A stretch of 64,000 nt of DNA from Umboniibacter marinipuniceus. Its GTDB lineage: Bacteria > Pseudomonadota > Gammaproteobacteria > Pseudomonadales > DSM-25080. Where the stretch lies: NCBI RefSeq assembly GCF_003688415.1, contig NZ_REFJ01000001.1, positions 540,645-604,644 on the forward strand, given 5' to 3'. A model generated the notes under the pieces. That model made no database searches. It was given only the letters and a program-made list of their open reading frames with translations, and was not told where the DNA came from. Below are positions 56,466 through 64,000 of this stretch, piece by piece (the stretch's first letter is position 1; each line of letters starts with the position of its first letter). The position numbers and the translations under genes were made by a program.

Positions 56466-56549
56466 CAGAGCTCAGAGCTCAGAGCTCAGAATTCAGAACT
56501 CAGAATTCAGAACTCAGAATTCAGAACTCAGAATTCAGAACTCAGAGTG
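56466..56549. repeat. 7-bp tandem array, twelve units, at the end of the DUF481 gene
   Basis: Units CAGAGCT (three), then CAGAATT and CAGAACT alternating four times (a 14-bp higher-order period), then CAGAGTG. The array ends 11 bp before the DUF481 stop codon, whose last codons contain GAACTC read on the minus strand. Contains four GAATTC and three GAGCTC sites. Confidence 0.95.
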
Positions 56550-56560
56550 ACGAGCTGGCG

Positions 56561-57682
56561 CTAGAGTTCATAGCCAATACTAACCACAAAGCGGGTATCG
56601 TCCTGCTCAGGAAGCGAGCCGTCTTCTAGGGGAATGGGCTCTCCAGTACGGTCAACGTAATAGGTGAAGTTGACCGTAAAGTCATCAATTGGCTCTATTT
56701 CGAAGCCCGTCTCTAAGTGTTGAAGTGACTCGCCAAGTGAGGCGTTAACGTTGGTGTAGCTGTACTTGAGGATATAAGTAAAGTCCTTAATAAACTCCCA
56801 CTCCCAGGCGGTTTCCATGGAAAAGACTTTGGACTCGTTTTCTTTGTTTTCGCCCGGTTGTACCGTCACGTACTCGGTAGCCTGGTAGCCGGGGCCTGCA
56901 GAAAATTCTAAGTCTACAGTGGAAGTATCGATGGCGGTATAACCCGCTTTGACCCCAAAGGTTGAGCGCTTGGCGATATTCTGGAAGCGGTCATCAAAGT
57001 ACTCGTAGTCAGCAAAGCGAACGAACCAACGTTGGTCTAAATAGTAATCAGCAATGGCTTTAAAGCGAACGCTATCCGCAATGACGGTCTCGTCGCCAGA
57101 GTCTCGGTCAGTGGATTCGCTGTAGTTGAGGTTGTAGTCCAATTGAACCCTGGATGAGGCTGTTCGTCGTTTGACAGTGGCCGTAACCGTCCGGCTATAT
57201 TGAATGGTATTACCGCTTTGAGTGTCCAAACCTAAGGTGATTTTTGCGTCCCAGTAGCCGCGTCTATCTCCCTGAGCGGGAGCCAGCGAAACGAGCTTAT
57301 CATTCGCAATAGTGGTAGTAAGACCTGCGGCAGTAATAGTCAGCTCACCATCCTTAAACGTAATGAGCCCAGTGATGATACGGTTATCGTCAATACGAAC
57401 ACTCTGATAGCCCTTAGTATGCAGTTCGGCAACATCTTCCCAATCAATCTCGACAACGCCTAAGTTATCACTATCAAACTCTAGAACCTCCTTATACATG
57501 GCGATGAAATCACCCTTTAGCCATTCGTCGGAAGTTAACTTGATCCAATCCCAATCATCATCAAACACTGGCGCCGGCGCCTGAGCCCAACTTTGTGCCG
57601 CGAGCAGGGTAGTAATGGCGACCAAGGCAGCGCGAAAAAGAGCACGAAACGAAGAAAGGTGTTGTTGAGAGTAATTGTTCAT
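56561..57682 (-). CDS. DUF481 outer-membrane protein
   Basis: 373 residues with a signal peptide ending in WAQAP. The N-terminal soluble part (about 35-140) begins DDWDWIKLTSDEWLKGDFIAMYKE, a stretch seen in DUF481 proteins; a barrel of about 230 residues follows, ending VVSIGYEL. DUF481 proteins are outer-membrane beta-barrels of unknown function, some salt-induced. Its 3' end faces the heptamer array at 56466. Confidence 0.88.
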   Translation of the reverse strand: MNNYSQQHLSSFRALFRAALVAITTLLAAQSWAQAPAPVFDDDWDWIKLTSDEWLKGDFIAMYKEVLEFDSDNLGVVEIDWEDVAELHTKGYQSVRIDDNRIITGLITFKDGELTITAAGLTTTIANDKLVSLAPAQGDRRGYWDAKITLGLDTQSGNTIQYSRTVTATVKRRTASSRVQLDYNLNYSESTDRDSGDETVIADSVRFKAIADYYLDQRWFVRFADYEYFDDRFQNIAKRSTFGVKAGYTAIDTSTVDLEFSAGPGYQATEYVTVQPGENKENESKVFSMETAWEWEFIKDFTYILKYSYTNVNASLGESLQHLETGFEIEPIDDFTVNFTYYVDRTGEPIPLEDGSLPEQDDTRFVVSIGYEL

Positions 57683-57755
57683 AAGCCCTACTAATTAGTG
57701 ATTAGCTTTTTTATTTCGAAAGGGTGCAAACACTTAATGAAGCTTACCCAGCACA

Positions 57756-58100
57756 TTACTCATCTTCAAGCGACGCCAAAGGTTCTTCGCTAATAAAGGT
57801 GAAGTTGGCAAGTTCTACCGCACACGCGTTAGTGCTTTCCTCGAGTTTTCTGAAGCGAATACTTGTAGCGCTGAGCGTTTGTCTACCTACCGTGATGGTA
57901 AAACGGCCCGTGTCGTGATTAAAGTTGATCTCTGTAGACGGGAGTTTATCGCAGGGGATATTTACCTCGGCAATGGACTCACTCTGGACTTGATTGGCTG
58001 CAATGGAGTCACTCTGGACTTGATTGGCTGTAAGGGTGTCACTCTGGACTTGACTGGCTACAAGGCATAGCAATGTGATAAGTAAGCATACTCTGTACAT
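57756..58100 (-). CDS. Small exported protein with N-terminal 10-residue repeats
   Basis: 114 residues. A signal peptide (1-15) runs straight into three decapeptide repeats, ASQVQSDTLT, ANQVQSDSIA and ANQVQSESIA (15-44), then a small beta-rich domain with two cysteines (50 and 94). The first repeat overlaps the signal-peptide cleavage region, so expansion started there. No family recognised. It is transcribed towards the DUF481 gene. Confidence 0.7.
   Translation of the reverse strand: MYRVCLLITLLCLVASQVQSDTLTANQVQSDSIAANQVQSESIAEVNIPCDKLPSTEINFNHDTGRFTITVGRQTLSATSIRFRKLEESTNACAVELANFTFISEEPLASLEDE
57969..58058. repeat. In-frame 30-bp tandem repeat, three units
   Basis: Three 30-bp copies within the small exported-protein gene, differing at a few bases. 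The length is a multiple of three, so copy changes would keep the reading frame. Confidence 0.92.
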
Positions 58101-58155
58101 GGTTTAGGCTCGTTGGTTGAGAGTTCGTTACTTGAGTGTATCGCTTCGGCAACGC

Positions 58156-59505
58156 TTAATCTGCTAAATTCGTCCGTGAATTCCCTCGAGTTGCCTTGGT
58201 AATCACACTCAGCAGCTCAGAAACATTAAAGGGTTTAGTCATAAATTCGCTCATGCCTGCTTCAAGACAATGCTTTCTATCCTCAGGTGTCGCATTGGCG
58301 GTCAGGGCAATAATAGGCAACGTGATTCCCTGATCTCTAAGCGCTCGACTAGCAGTAAGTCCGTCCATATTTGGCATCTGAACATCCATTAGAATAACGT
58401 CGAAGGATTCGTTATCGGTACACATCGCGATAGCCTCAAGGCCATCGTCTGCTACTTCCACGGTTGCGTTGTTGTCCTCAAGTAAGCTCACAGCGAGTAG
58501 TTGATTAACCGGATTATCTTCGGCCAATAGAATGTGTAAGCCAGAAAGGTCGGCATTGTTCGCTTGGGTCTCGTCAGTTTGGTATTCAGCTTGATCAATT
58601 GGGAGTGTAAGGCTGATGGTGAACGTAGAGCCAATGCCTTGCTCAGAGCTTACATCGATGTTGGCGTCCATAAGCGTGGCGAGCTGAGCACAAATTGCCA
58701 GGCCCAGACCGGTGCCGCCATACTCTCGAGTGGTGCTTGAGTCGGCTTGGGAGAATTTTTCGAACAGCGTCTTCTGCTGTGCCTCAGTGATCCCAATACC
58801 GGTATCTGTCACCACGATATTCAATGAAATAGTATTATCGTCAAGCGTTTTGCCATCCAAACCTAGCGTAACATGTCCAGCTTTGGTGAATTTGACCGAG
58901 TTAGAAATGAAGTTTTTGATGACTTGGCTGAGCCGATAGGGATCACCTATCACCACTAGGTCATTACTAAATACGGATTCGAAATGGAGCTTGTTTCCCA
59001 GTTCGTCGGCTTTTGCCGCGTAGAGGTGGATGATCTCTTCAAGCGTTTTATTCAGGGGAAAAGCAATACTTTCCAGGGTTAACTTACCGGCCTCAATCTT
59101 GGAGATGTCGAGCAGGTCATTGATTAGCGCGAGTAGCCCCTGCGAGGCCGTGCTCATGTTGTTGAGGAAGTTTTGCTCTCGCTTCCCCAAATCAGCCCGC
59201 TCAAGTAATTGAATGAAGCCAATGATTGCATTGAGCGGTGTGCGAATCTCGTGACTCATGGTGGCGAGGAATTCACTTTTGGCTTTGCTTGCCCGCTCAG
59301 CGGCCTCCATCGCATTCACGGCCTCCAATGTCTTCTGTTGAACCTTTTCATCAAGATCTTCATTGATCTTTTCGACTTCTTGAAGGGTGTTATAGAGTGC
59401 GAGCGCCTTCTCCTCAAGTAGCTTTTCCGCCTCTTTCCGCGCCGCACGCTCACGCTGAACGCGCCGCTTATACTTAGCCTCTAGGTCTGAAGAGTCTGCA
59501 GGCAT
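58156..59505 (-). CDS. hnoK: Cytoplasmic hybrid histidine kinase of the H-NOX pathway
   Basis: 449 residues, no membrane segment. A basic coiled coil (1-75) leads to HisKA with His85 in TMSHEIRTPLN, an HATPase domain (N-box NFISNSVKF, DTGIGI, GTGLGLAI) and a receiver domain with the phospho-acceptor Asp in VILMDVQMPNMDG and Lys in MTKPFN. The H-NOX gene lies 4 bp upstream, so the pair is one operon; NO-bound H-NOX is known to inhibit such HnoK kinases. No output domain is attached, so a phosphotransfer protein is needed. Confidence 0.9.
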   Translation of the reverse strand: MPADSSDLEAKYKRRVQRERAARKEAEKLLEEKALALYNTLQEVEKINEDLDEKVQQKTLEAVNAMEAAERASKAKSEFLATMSHEIRTPLNAIIGFIQLLERADLGKREQNFLNNMSTASQGLLALINDLLDISKIEAGKLTLESIAFPLNKTLEEIIHLYAAKADELGNKLHFESVFSNDLVVIGDPYRLSQVIKNFISNSVKFTKAGHVTLGLDGKTLDDNTISLNIVVTDTGIGITEAQQKTLFEKFSQADSSTTREYGGTGLGLAICAQLATLMDANIDVSSEQGIGSTFTISLTLPIDQAEYQTDETQANNADLSGLHILLAEDNPVNQLLAVSLLEDNNATVEVADDGLEAIAMCTDNESFDVILMDVQMPNMDGLTASRALRDQGITLPIIALTANATPEDRKHCLEAGMSEFMTKPFNVSELLSVITKATRGNSRTNLAD

Positions 59506-59509
59506 GGAG

Positions 59510-60046
59510 TTAGTGAGCCTCTAGCTCAAAGGTGGCTGCGGTCATGTCTTCGGAGATGTCCGCACGAGTAATCTCGATGGACTCGCCGAAGTGTTCAATA
59601 CAACCATTTAGTAAACCTTTTGCTAAGTAACCAAAGGGGCGCTTTGAGTCGTAAATCATGGTCATTTTTGGGCCCTCAATCTTTGCGTCGAAGACGGGTA
59701 GTTCGGCGTCGGGATAGAGCTTTTTCACCTCTACGTGAATATGGTCATCAATCCTCGCTAGGAAGGCGTAGGTAGAACTAACCCCTTCGAAGAAGCCTGG
59801 GTACATCACCACGAATCGACCGAACAAATGTTTTCCGTAAGTTTCTATGAGGTCGGGAACGGGAATGTCCGTTTCAGCTGAGAGTGCTACCACAAGCTTC
59901 ACCATATCATTATGATCATACTTGCCAACGGCCGTGTAAACACCGTCCGAATCGAGATCAGCGTTGTCGATCATATCGTCCAAAACATCTTCACCGAACG
60001 CCGTCTCGACCAACTCAAAGAACTCTGTAAATACAACGCCTTTCAT
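59510..60046 (-). CDS. hnoX: Haem NO-binding sensor, H-NOX
   Basis: 178 residues, full length for a stand-alone H-NOX (HNOB) domain. The proximal haem ligand is His104 in DHIHVEVKKLYPDAELP, and the YxSxR haem-propionate motif is Tyr132-Asp-Ser134-Lys-Arg136. The N-terminal start MKGVVFTEFFELVE is characteristic. Bacterial H-NOX binds NO (and not O2 if a distal Tyr is missing) and regulates the adjacent kinase. ATG follows AGGAGATGAG. Confidence 0.96.
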   Translation of the reverse strand: MKGVVFTEFFELVETAFGEDVLDDMIDNADLDSDGVYTAVGKYDHNDMVKLVVALSAETDIPVPDLIETYGKHLFGRFVVMYPGFFEGVSSTYAFLARIDDHIHVEVKKLYPDAELPVFDAKIEGPKMTMIYDSKRPFGYLAKGLLNGCIEHFGESIEITRADISEDMTAATFELEAH

Positions 60047-60197
60047 GTCTCATCTCCTGACGAAAATTAATTATGGATAGTTTTAGCGAATCAAACTGGC
60101 TCAAAGAATCGTTAAACTTAAGTAATAATTTTTAGTCCCTAACTTTCGTTATAGTTGCAACAACACCATCTATGCAACCTCAATATTAGCTTGGTCA

Positions 60198-60221
60198 ACT
60201 AAGCCACTAAGCCACTAAGCC
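60198..60221. repeat. 8-bp repeat, three units
   Basis: ACTAAGCC three times in tandem (60198, 60206, 60214). It lies in the gap between the second hybrid kinase and the H-NOX gene. Confidence 0.8.
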
Positions 60222-60313
60222 AATATGCTATTGTTTTAGCTTTTGCGACACTGAAGCGTCCAGATTCTTCTACTAATCATGCCTAATTCTAATTGGTAGC
60301 GGCACATCTTCGG

Positions 60314-62776
60314 CTACAGAGAGCTGGCTTGGTTCTGTGATGGGGCTTCATTGAGCCACTTATTCAGTAGTTTATAGAGCTCCTGAGCATCCACGGGCTT
60401 GGAAATATAGTCACACATTCCGGCTTGGAAGCATTTTTCTTTGTCGCCTTTCATCGCATTAGCAGTCATGGCGATTACGGGTGTTTTAGACTTTTCACCT
60501 GCTAGGGCTCTTATGCGTCGAGTAGCTTCGTAGCCGTCCATGTTGGGCATTTGGCAATCCATAAAGACCACTTCGTAATCCTTCTCCTGCACCATGGCTA
60601 GGGCTTCCACGCCATCTTCGGCCATATCTAATGAGACATTAACTTCATCAAGTAGAAGCTCTGCCACCATTCTGTTCACGTCGTTGTCATCCACCAGGAG
60701 CACAGATCTGCCACTGAAATCAAAGGAAACTTGAGGGCTCTCCTCACGCTCTGTTCGGAGCGTACCACCATGAATACTAGCCAATGAATCCATTAGTGCA
60801 GAGGGCTTTATGGGACTTGAGATGTAACCACTAAAGCGGAGTTCATCGGCTGGGATATCTTGATGAAAGAGCGGCGTTAGCTCTACCACAGGCAGATGTT
60901 TATTGAGCAGTGATAATTGTTCTAAGGTCTCAGTCGGAAGATGCTCTGTTTCGGCAATCACGCAGGTGTAATCGGTTTCACCAACCGAGAGCTTCTGAAG
61001 GTACTCCACGAAGGCGCTCTCTTTGCTGAAGGAGGTGCAGACGAGGTGCCAGCTCCTGAGGTGATCCAAGAGCGCTCTGCCGCGCACTTCGTTGGTGTCG
61101 TAAATAACGGGCTTAATATGCGTGAGGGGGCCTCGCTTGGCGCGAATCGTTTCTTCAGAAGCCCCATACTGAAGGGGAATAAAGAAACGGAATTTGCTGC
61201 CGAAACCCACTTTGCTGGAGACGGATATCTCACCGCCCATTAGTTCAATTAGTCGCTTGCTGACCGCGAGGCCTAATCCCGTTCCGCCAAATCTGCGTGT
61301 GGTAGATTCATCCTCCTGAGAGAAGGCCTCAAAGATAGTGTCAATTTTGTCGGCGGCAATACCAATGCCGGTATCCTGAACCACAACTCTTACTCGGCGA
61401 TCGCCGTTATCTTCAGTCACTTGCTTGACACTGACAGTTACCACGCCATGGGAGCAAAATTTAATAGCGTTGGAGAGAAGGTTGCGTAAAACCTGCGCGA
61501 TACGTGTTGGATCTGAGGTTAATGATCTCGGCAGTTCTGGGTCCAGCTCTACAACTAGCTGGCATTGATTCCTATTGGCGGCGTGGGTGAGTTCATCAAT
61601 GGTAGACTCCACCAATTCGAGTAACTCAAACTCAACATTCTCAATCTCAATCTTTCCGGCTTCCACTTTAGAGAAATCTAAAATGTCATTGATGATGGTT
61701 CCTAGCGTGCTTGAGGTATTCAGAATCGTACCCACGTACTTTGACTGATCATCGCTGAGATCAGAATTCTGCAGAACTTGGGCCATTCCGGAAATGCCGT
61801 TGAGAGGGGTCCGCAGTTCATGCGTCATGTTGGCGAGGAACGAGCTCTTTGCCTCATTCGCTTCATTGGCTCGTTTGCGGTCAATCTCAAGTACTTCCAT
61901 CTGTTGGCGGATAACGGCGGTCGCATCAGAAATTCTGGCCTCTAAGGAGTGATTGAGGTCAGCTAAGGACTCGTTATTTGCTTGAAGACTGCGCGTGAGT
62001 TTGACGACTTGAGAAAGTATAACGAGAAGACTTAGGATACCAAGGGCGAAGGGGACGACTAGCAGCTGATAGTTAGCGCTCTTCGCCTGCTCAAGATGGC
62101 TTGCGAGAGCCGAGACGCTGCCAGAACTGAGGTTGTTATCAATCTCGGTCAATGTTAAATCAGCCTGTGTATCAGCTTCTAAGACATAGTTGAACTGCCT
62201 CTCTAGTAGGTTTAGCTCGGCTAGACTGTGTTCGCTGGCCTGTGCTTTGGCGGCAAAAATTGCGGTACTAACCTGTTCTGAGTTGGTTGAAGACTTATCA
62301 CCTAGGTAGCGCAAAAGGCTTTCGTTTAAATTGCTTACTAGTACAGGGGGTGCTTCCCAGGTCTCATTGATGAGATCTACGCGATAGGAGAGGAAGCGCT
62401 TAGCGTTACGAGAAATGGCATCGAGGCCTTTGAAATTCTCAACTTTGGTTGAGGTGTCTTGAAAGGAGGATGCAAGCTCATTGGCTAACCGATGCTCTGT
62501 TTCGCCGCCACGCTGCTCGAGAGCTACCATCAACTCAACGAGTTGCTGATTCATTTCTCGTTGAACCTGATTGAGGGTGTCGTAGTTGTTTTGTCTGCCG
62601 AAGTATAAATTCAAAACCGTCACTCTAAGTTCCGCATAATTCGCTTGAAATGCGTTCAGCTGACGGTTGATGCCGTCTATCTCTCGAATGTTAGAGAGTT
62701 GCCAAAGCAGAGCGCCTAGCGAAACCACCAATACCATGGCGGCGAGAAAAGTTCCTTGGCTACGCTGAGTTTTCAC
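60314..62776 (-). CDS. Membrane hybrid histidine kinase with receiver domain
   Basis: 820 residues. TM1 (about 8-26), a helical DAHL-like periplasmic sensor (about 30-225), TM2 (about 235-255), coiled coil, HisKA with the phospho-His near 319 in THELRTPLNGI, HATPase (NAIKF, DTGIGI, GTGLGLAVS) and a receiver domain (from about 695) with the phospho-Asp in VVFMDCQMPNMDG. The N-terminal type is used for small-ligand sensing. Its start overlaps the peroxidase stop by 4 bp, so the two are translationally coupled. Confidence 0.9.
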   Translation of the reverse strand: MKTQRSQGTFLAAMVLVVSLGALLWQLSNIREIDGINRQLNAFQANYAELRVTVLNLYFGRQNNYDTLNQVQREMNQQLVELMVALEQRGGETEHRLANELASSFQDTSTKVENFKGLDAISRNAKRFLSYRVDLINETWEAPPVLVSNLNESLLRYLGDKSSTNSEQVSTAIFAAKAQASEHSLAELNLLERQFNYVLEADTQADLTLTEIDNNLSSGSVSALASHLEQAKSANYQLLVVPFALGILSLLVILSQVVKLTRSLQANNESLADLNHSLEARISDATAVIRQQMEVLEIDRKRANEANEAKSSFLANMTHELRTPLNGISGMAQVLQNSDLSDDQSKYVGTILNTSSTLGTIINDILDFSKVEAGKIEIENVEFELLELVESTIDELTHAANRNQCQLVVELDPELPRSLTSDPTRIAQVLRNLLSNAIKFCSHGVVTVSVKQVTEDNGDRRVRVVVQDTGIGIAADKIDTIFEAFSQEDESTTRRFGGTGLGLAVSKRLIELMGGEISVSSKVGFGSKFRFFIPLQYGASEETIRAKRGPLTHIKPVIYDTNEVRGRALLDHLRSWHLVCTSFSKESAFVEYLQKLSVGETDYTCVIAETEHLPTETLEQLSLLNKHLPVVELTPLFHQDIPADELRFSGYISSPIKPSALMDSLASIHGGTLRTEREESPQVSFDFSGRSVLLVDDNDVNRMVAELLLDEVNVSLDMAEDGVEALAMVQEKDYEVVFMDCQMPNMDGYEATRRIRALAGEKSKTPVIAMTANAMKGDKEKCFQAGMCDYISKPVDAQELYKLLNKWLNEAPSQNQASSL

Positions 62777-63837
62777 TGTTGACCTCCGTCATCCTTGGCG
62801 CTGGTATCAGTACCTGTTGAGGCGGTCCGAACTTCTAGCGGGGGTGCGCTGAGCGAGGTTAAGAATGCGGCCAAAAGATGGACTTCACCGCTGCTTAAAG
62901 GTACTCCGAGTTGATACTGTGCCATGGTTTGAATGGCGTCTTCTACGGTAGTTGCGGAACCATCATGGAAGTAGGGTGCGGTGTCTGCAATATTTCTTAG
63001 TGACGGTACTTTAAACTTAAAGCGATCAGTCTCTATTCCGGTGACATTGTAGAGGCCAAAGTCTGCTTCAGTTATGTTGCCGCGATCGGCAAAATAATCT
63101 CCCATCACACCAATTCGTTGATACATATTTCCGCCAATATTTATGCCTTGATGACAGCTGACACAACCCAAGTCCTGAAAGAGCTCATAGCCGGCGAGTT
63201 GCTCGTCATTGAGTGCTGTGTCGTCACCACGTAAATACAGATCAAAGGGGCTGTTAGCGGTTATCAAGGTGCGCTGAAACGCGGCGAGGGCAGCAACCAC
63301 GTTACCTGGGGTAATTTGGTCCGGGAAGAGGTTGTCGAATTGTTGAACGTAGTCGCCGTCTTTTTCAAGATAGGCCAGAATGTTGTCCCAAGTATTGTTC
63401 ATTTCAATTGGGTTGGTTAACGGCCCGTGGGCCTGCTCTTCAAGAGACTCAGCTCGGCCATCCCAGAACTGTCGAAAATTAAAACCAGAATTTAAAACGG
63501 TTGGTGAATTAACCTGCGATAGCTCACCAGTGACTCCCGGAGATCTAGGAAGTCGATCAACTCCACCACGATCAATATCATGACAACTAGCGCAGGAGAT
63601 AGTGCCGGAAGAGCTTAATGCGGTGTCATGAAATAGTTGCTGGCCGAGTGCAGCTAAGTCTTCGTCCTGGAAGTGTGCAGTGGGCAACGGAGAAATACTG
63701 CCACCTTTTAGTTCGGGTGTTGATACGACCTCTTGATCTGCCGGAGCATGAGAGGACGCACTGTTATCGCACGCCGAGATCGACAATATCATAGCGACCA
63801 TCAAATAACTCTTCGATATTCTGCGAGGCATTAGCAA
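62773..63837 (-). CDS. Di-haem cytochrome c peroxidase lipoprotein
   Basis: 354 residues with a lipobox (ILSISAC, Cys23). Haem sites are CASCH (82-86) and CVSCH (225-229). Motifs GQQLFHDTALSSSGTISCASCHD, GFNFRQFWDGRA and KVPSLRNIADTAPYFHDGSA match the MauG/CcpA family, which reduces hydrogen peroxide with cytochrome c electrons in the periplasm. It heads an operon with the hybrid kinase, an unusual pairing. Confidence 0.92.
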   Translation of the reverse strand: MLMPRRISKSYLMVAMILSISACDNSASSHAPADQEVVSTPELKGGSISPLPTAHFQDEDLAALGQQLFHDTALSSSGTISCASCHDIDRGGVDRLPRSPGVTGELSQVNSPTVLNSGFNFRQFWDGRAESLEEQAHGPLTNPIEMNNTWDNILAYLEKDGDYVQQFDNLFPDQITPGNVVAALAAFQRTLITANSPFDLYLRGDDTALNDEQLAGYELFQDLGCVSCHQGINIGGNMYQRIGVMGDYFADRGNITEADFGLYNVTGIETDRFKFKVPSLRNIADTAPYFHDGSATTVEDAIQTMAQYQLGVPLSSGEVHLLAAFLTSLSAPPLEVRTASTGTDTSAKDDGGQQ

Positions 63838-64000
63838 CTAGCTCATTTTTAATTGGAATAGCCTGAGTATAGTCAAGCTAGCGCTAGCGCAAGTTCAATG
63901 CATGATATTAGTTCGCGCAGGCCATCTCAAAACTAGCGCAATAGAGGGTAGTAGAATTAAACCTCAAAGAGGTGGCTTTAAATTGCACCGGGGCCCCAGT
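63838..64000. other. Upstream region of the peroxidase operon
   Basis: Contains a 12-bp perfect palindrome, GCTAGCGCTAGC (63877-63888). On the minus strand TTGACT and ATTAAA about 17 bp apart could be a weak promoter. No gene seen to the window end. Confidence 0.4.

Overview
The window looks like chromosomal DNA of a free-living, aerobic, probably marine gammaproteobacterium. The support is indirect: gammaproteobacterial-type HtpX, RraA, YghU, NhaD, a TIGR02450 protein, a DcaP-like porin, TonB-dependent uptake, many lipoproteins and several periplasmic redox or hydrolytic enzymes. Base composition is moderate and looks even. I see no rRNA, tRNA, CRISPR array, prophage or complete insertion sequence. 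Species cannot be assigned from the sequence alone.

Layout. 0.3-3.9 kb: a DUF4397 lipoprotein gene followed by an OmpR-type response regulator and its kinase; the lipoprotein promoter carries four 11-bp direct repeats in perfect phase. 3.9-9.5 kb: a PQQ-type sugar dehydrogenase directly followed by a TonB-dependent receptor, then a small membrane protein, a three-domain MsrA/thioredoxin-like/MsrB protein and RraA. 9.6-12.6 kb: a three-gene YbhG/F/S-like ABC exporter. 12.7-18 kb: a lipoprotein, an SRPBCC protein, a DcaP-like porin plus exported glutaminase pair, and NhaD. 18-22.4 kb: a DUF3127 protein with an SSB-like tail, small proteins, a large lipoprotein metalloprotease and a glutaredoxin. 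22.4-24 kb: probable debris of a REP/RAYT-type element and a frameshifted sensor kinase. 24-33.3 kb: membrane proteins, GST, DsrE and NTF2-like proteins, HtpX, an old-yellow-enzyme homologue and a DUF4136 lipoprotein. 33.3-42 kb: a PAS protein with a degenerate kinase core, TPR-sulfotransferase, AsmA-like protein, DUF1993, a 2OG-Fe(II) oxygenase, alkylsulfatase and two beta-barrel proteins. 43-47 kb: divergent tyrosine-catabolism genes (FAH-family hydrolase and HPPD plus a VOC protein) around a palindrome-rich operator region, then a bicupin. 47-58 kb: ACR3 arsenite exporter, octaheme HEAT/TPR cytochrome, lipoprotein arylsulfatase, M14 carboxypeptidase and a DUF481 protein. 58-64 kb: a haem NO sensor (H-NOX) with its hybrid kinase, a second hybrid kinase and a di-haem peroxidase.

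Two themes stand out. First, short tandem-repeat arrays of unrelated sequence (units of 7, 8, 16, 18 and 30 bp) recur, mostly between 47 and 60 kb. Three lie at the 3' ends of minus-strand genes; in two of these the repeat period runs into the last codons, and the units grade from diverged at the gene to identical further out. This suggests repeated local expansion seeded at gene ends. Second, several regulators have readable sites or unusual forms: the phased response-regulator array at 328-371, three related palindromes around the HPPD promoter, a histidine-kinase-like protein without a phospho-acceptor histidine, and a DUF3127 protein ending like SSB.

Coding starts were moved inside the longest reading frame where a ribosome-binding site and signal peptide agreed.
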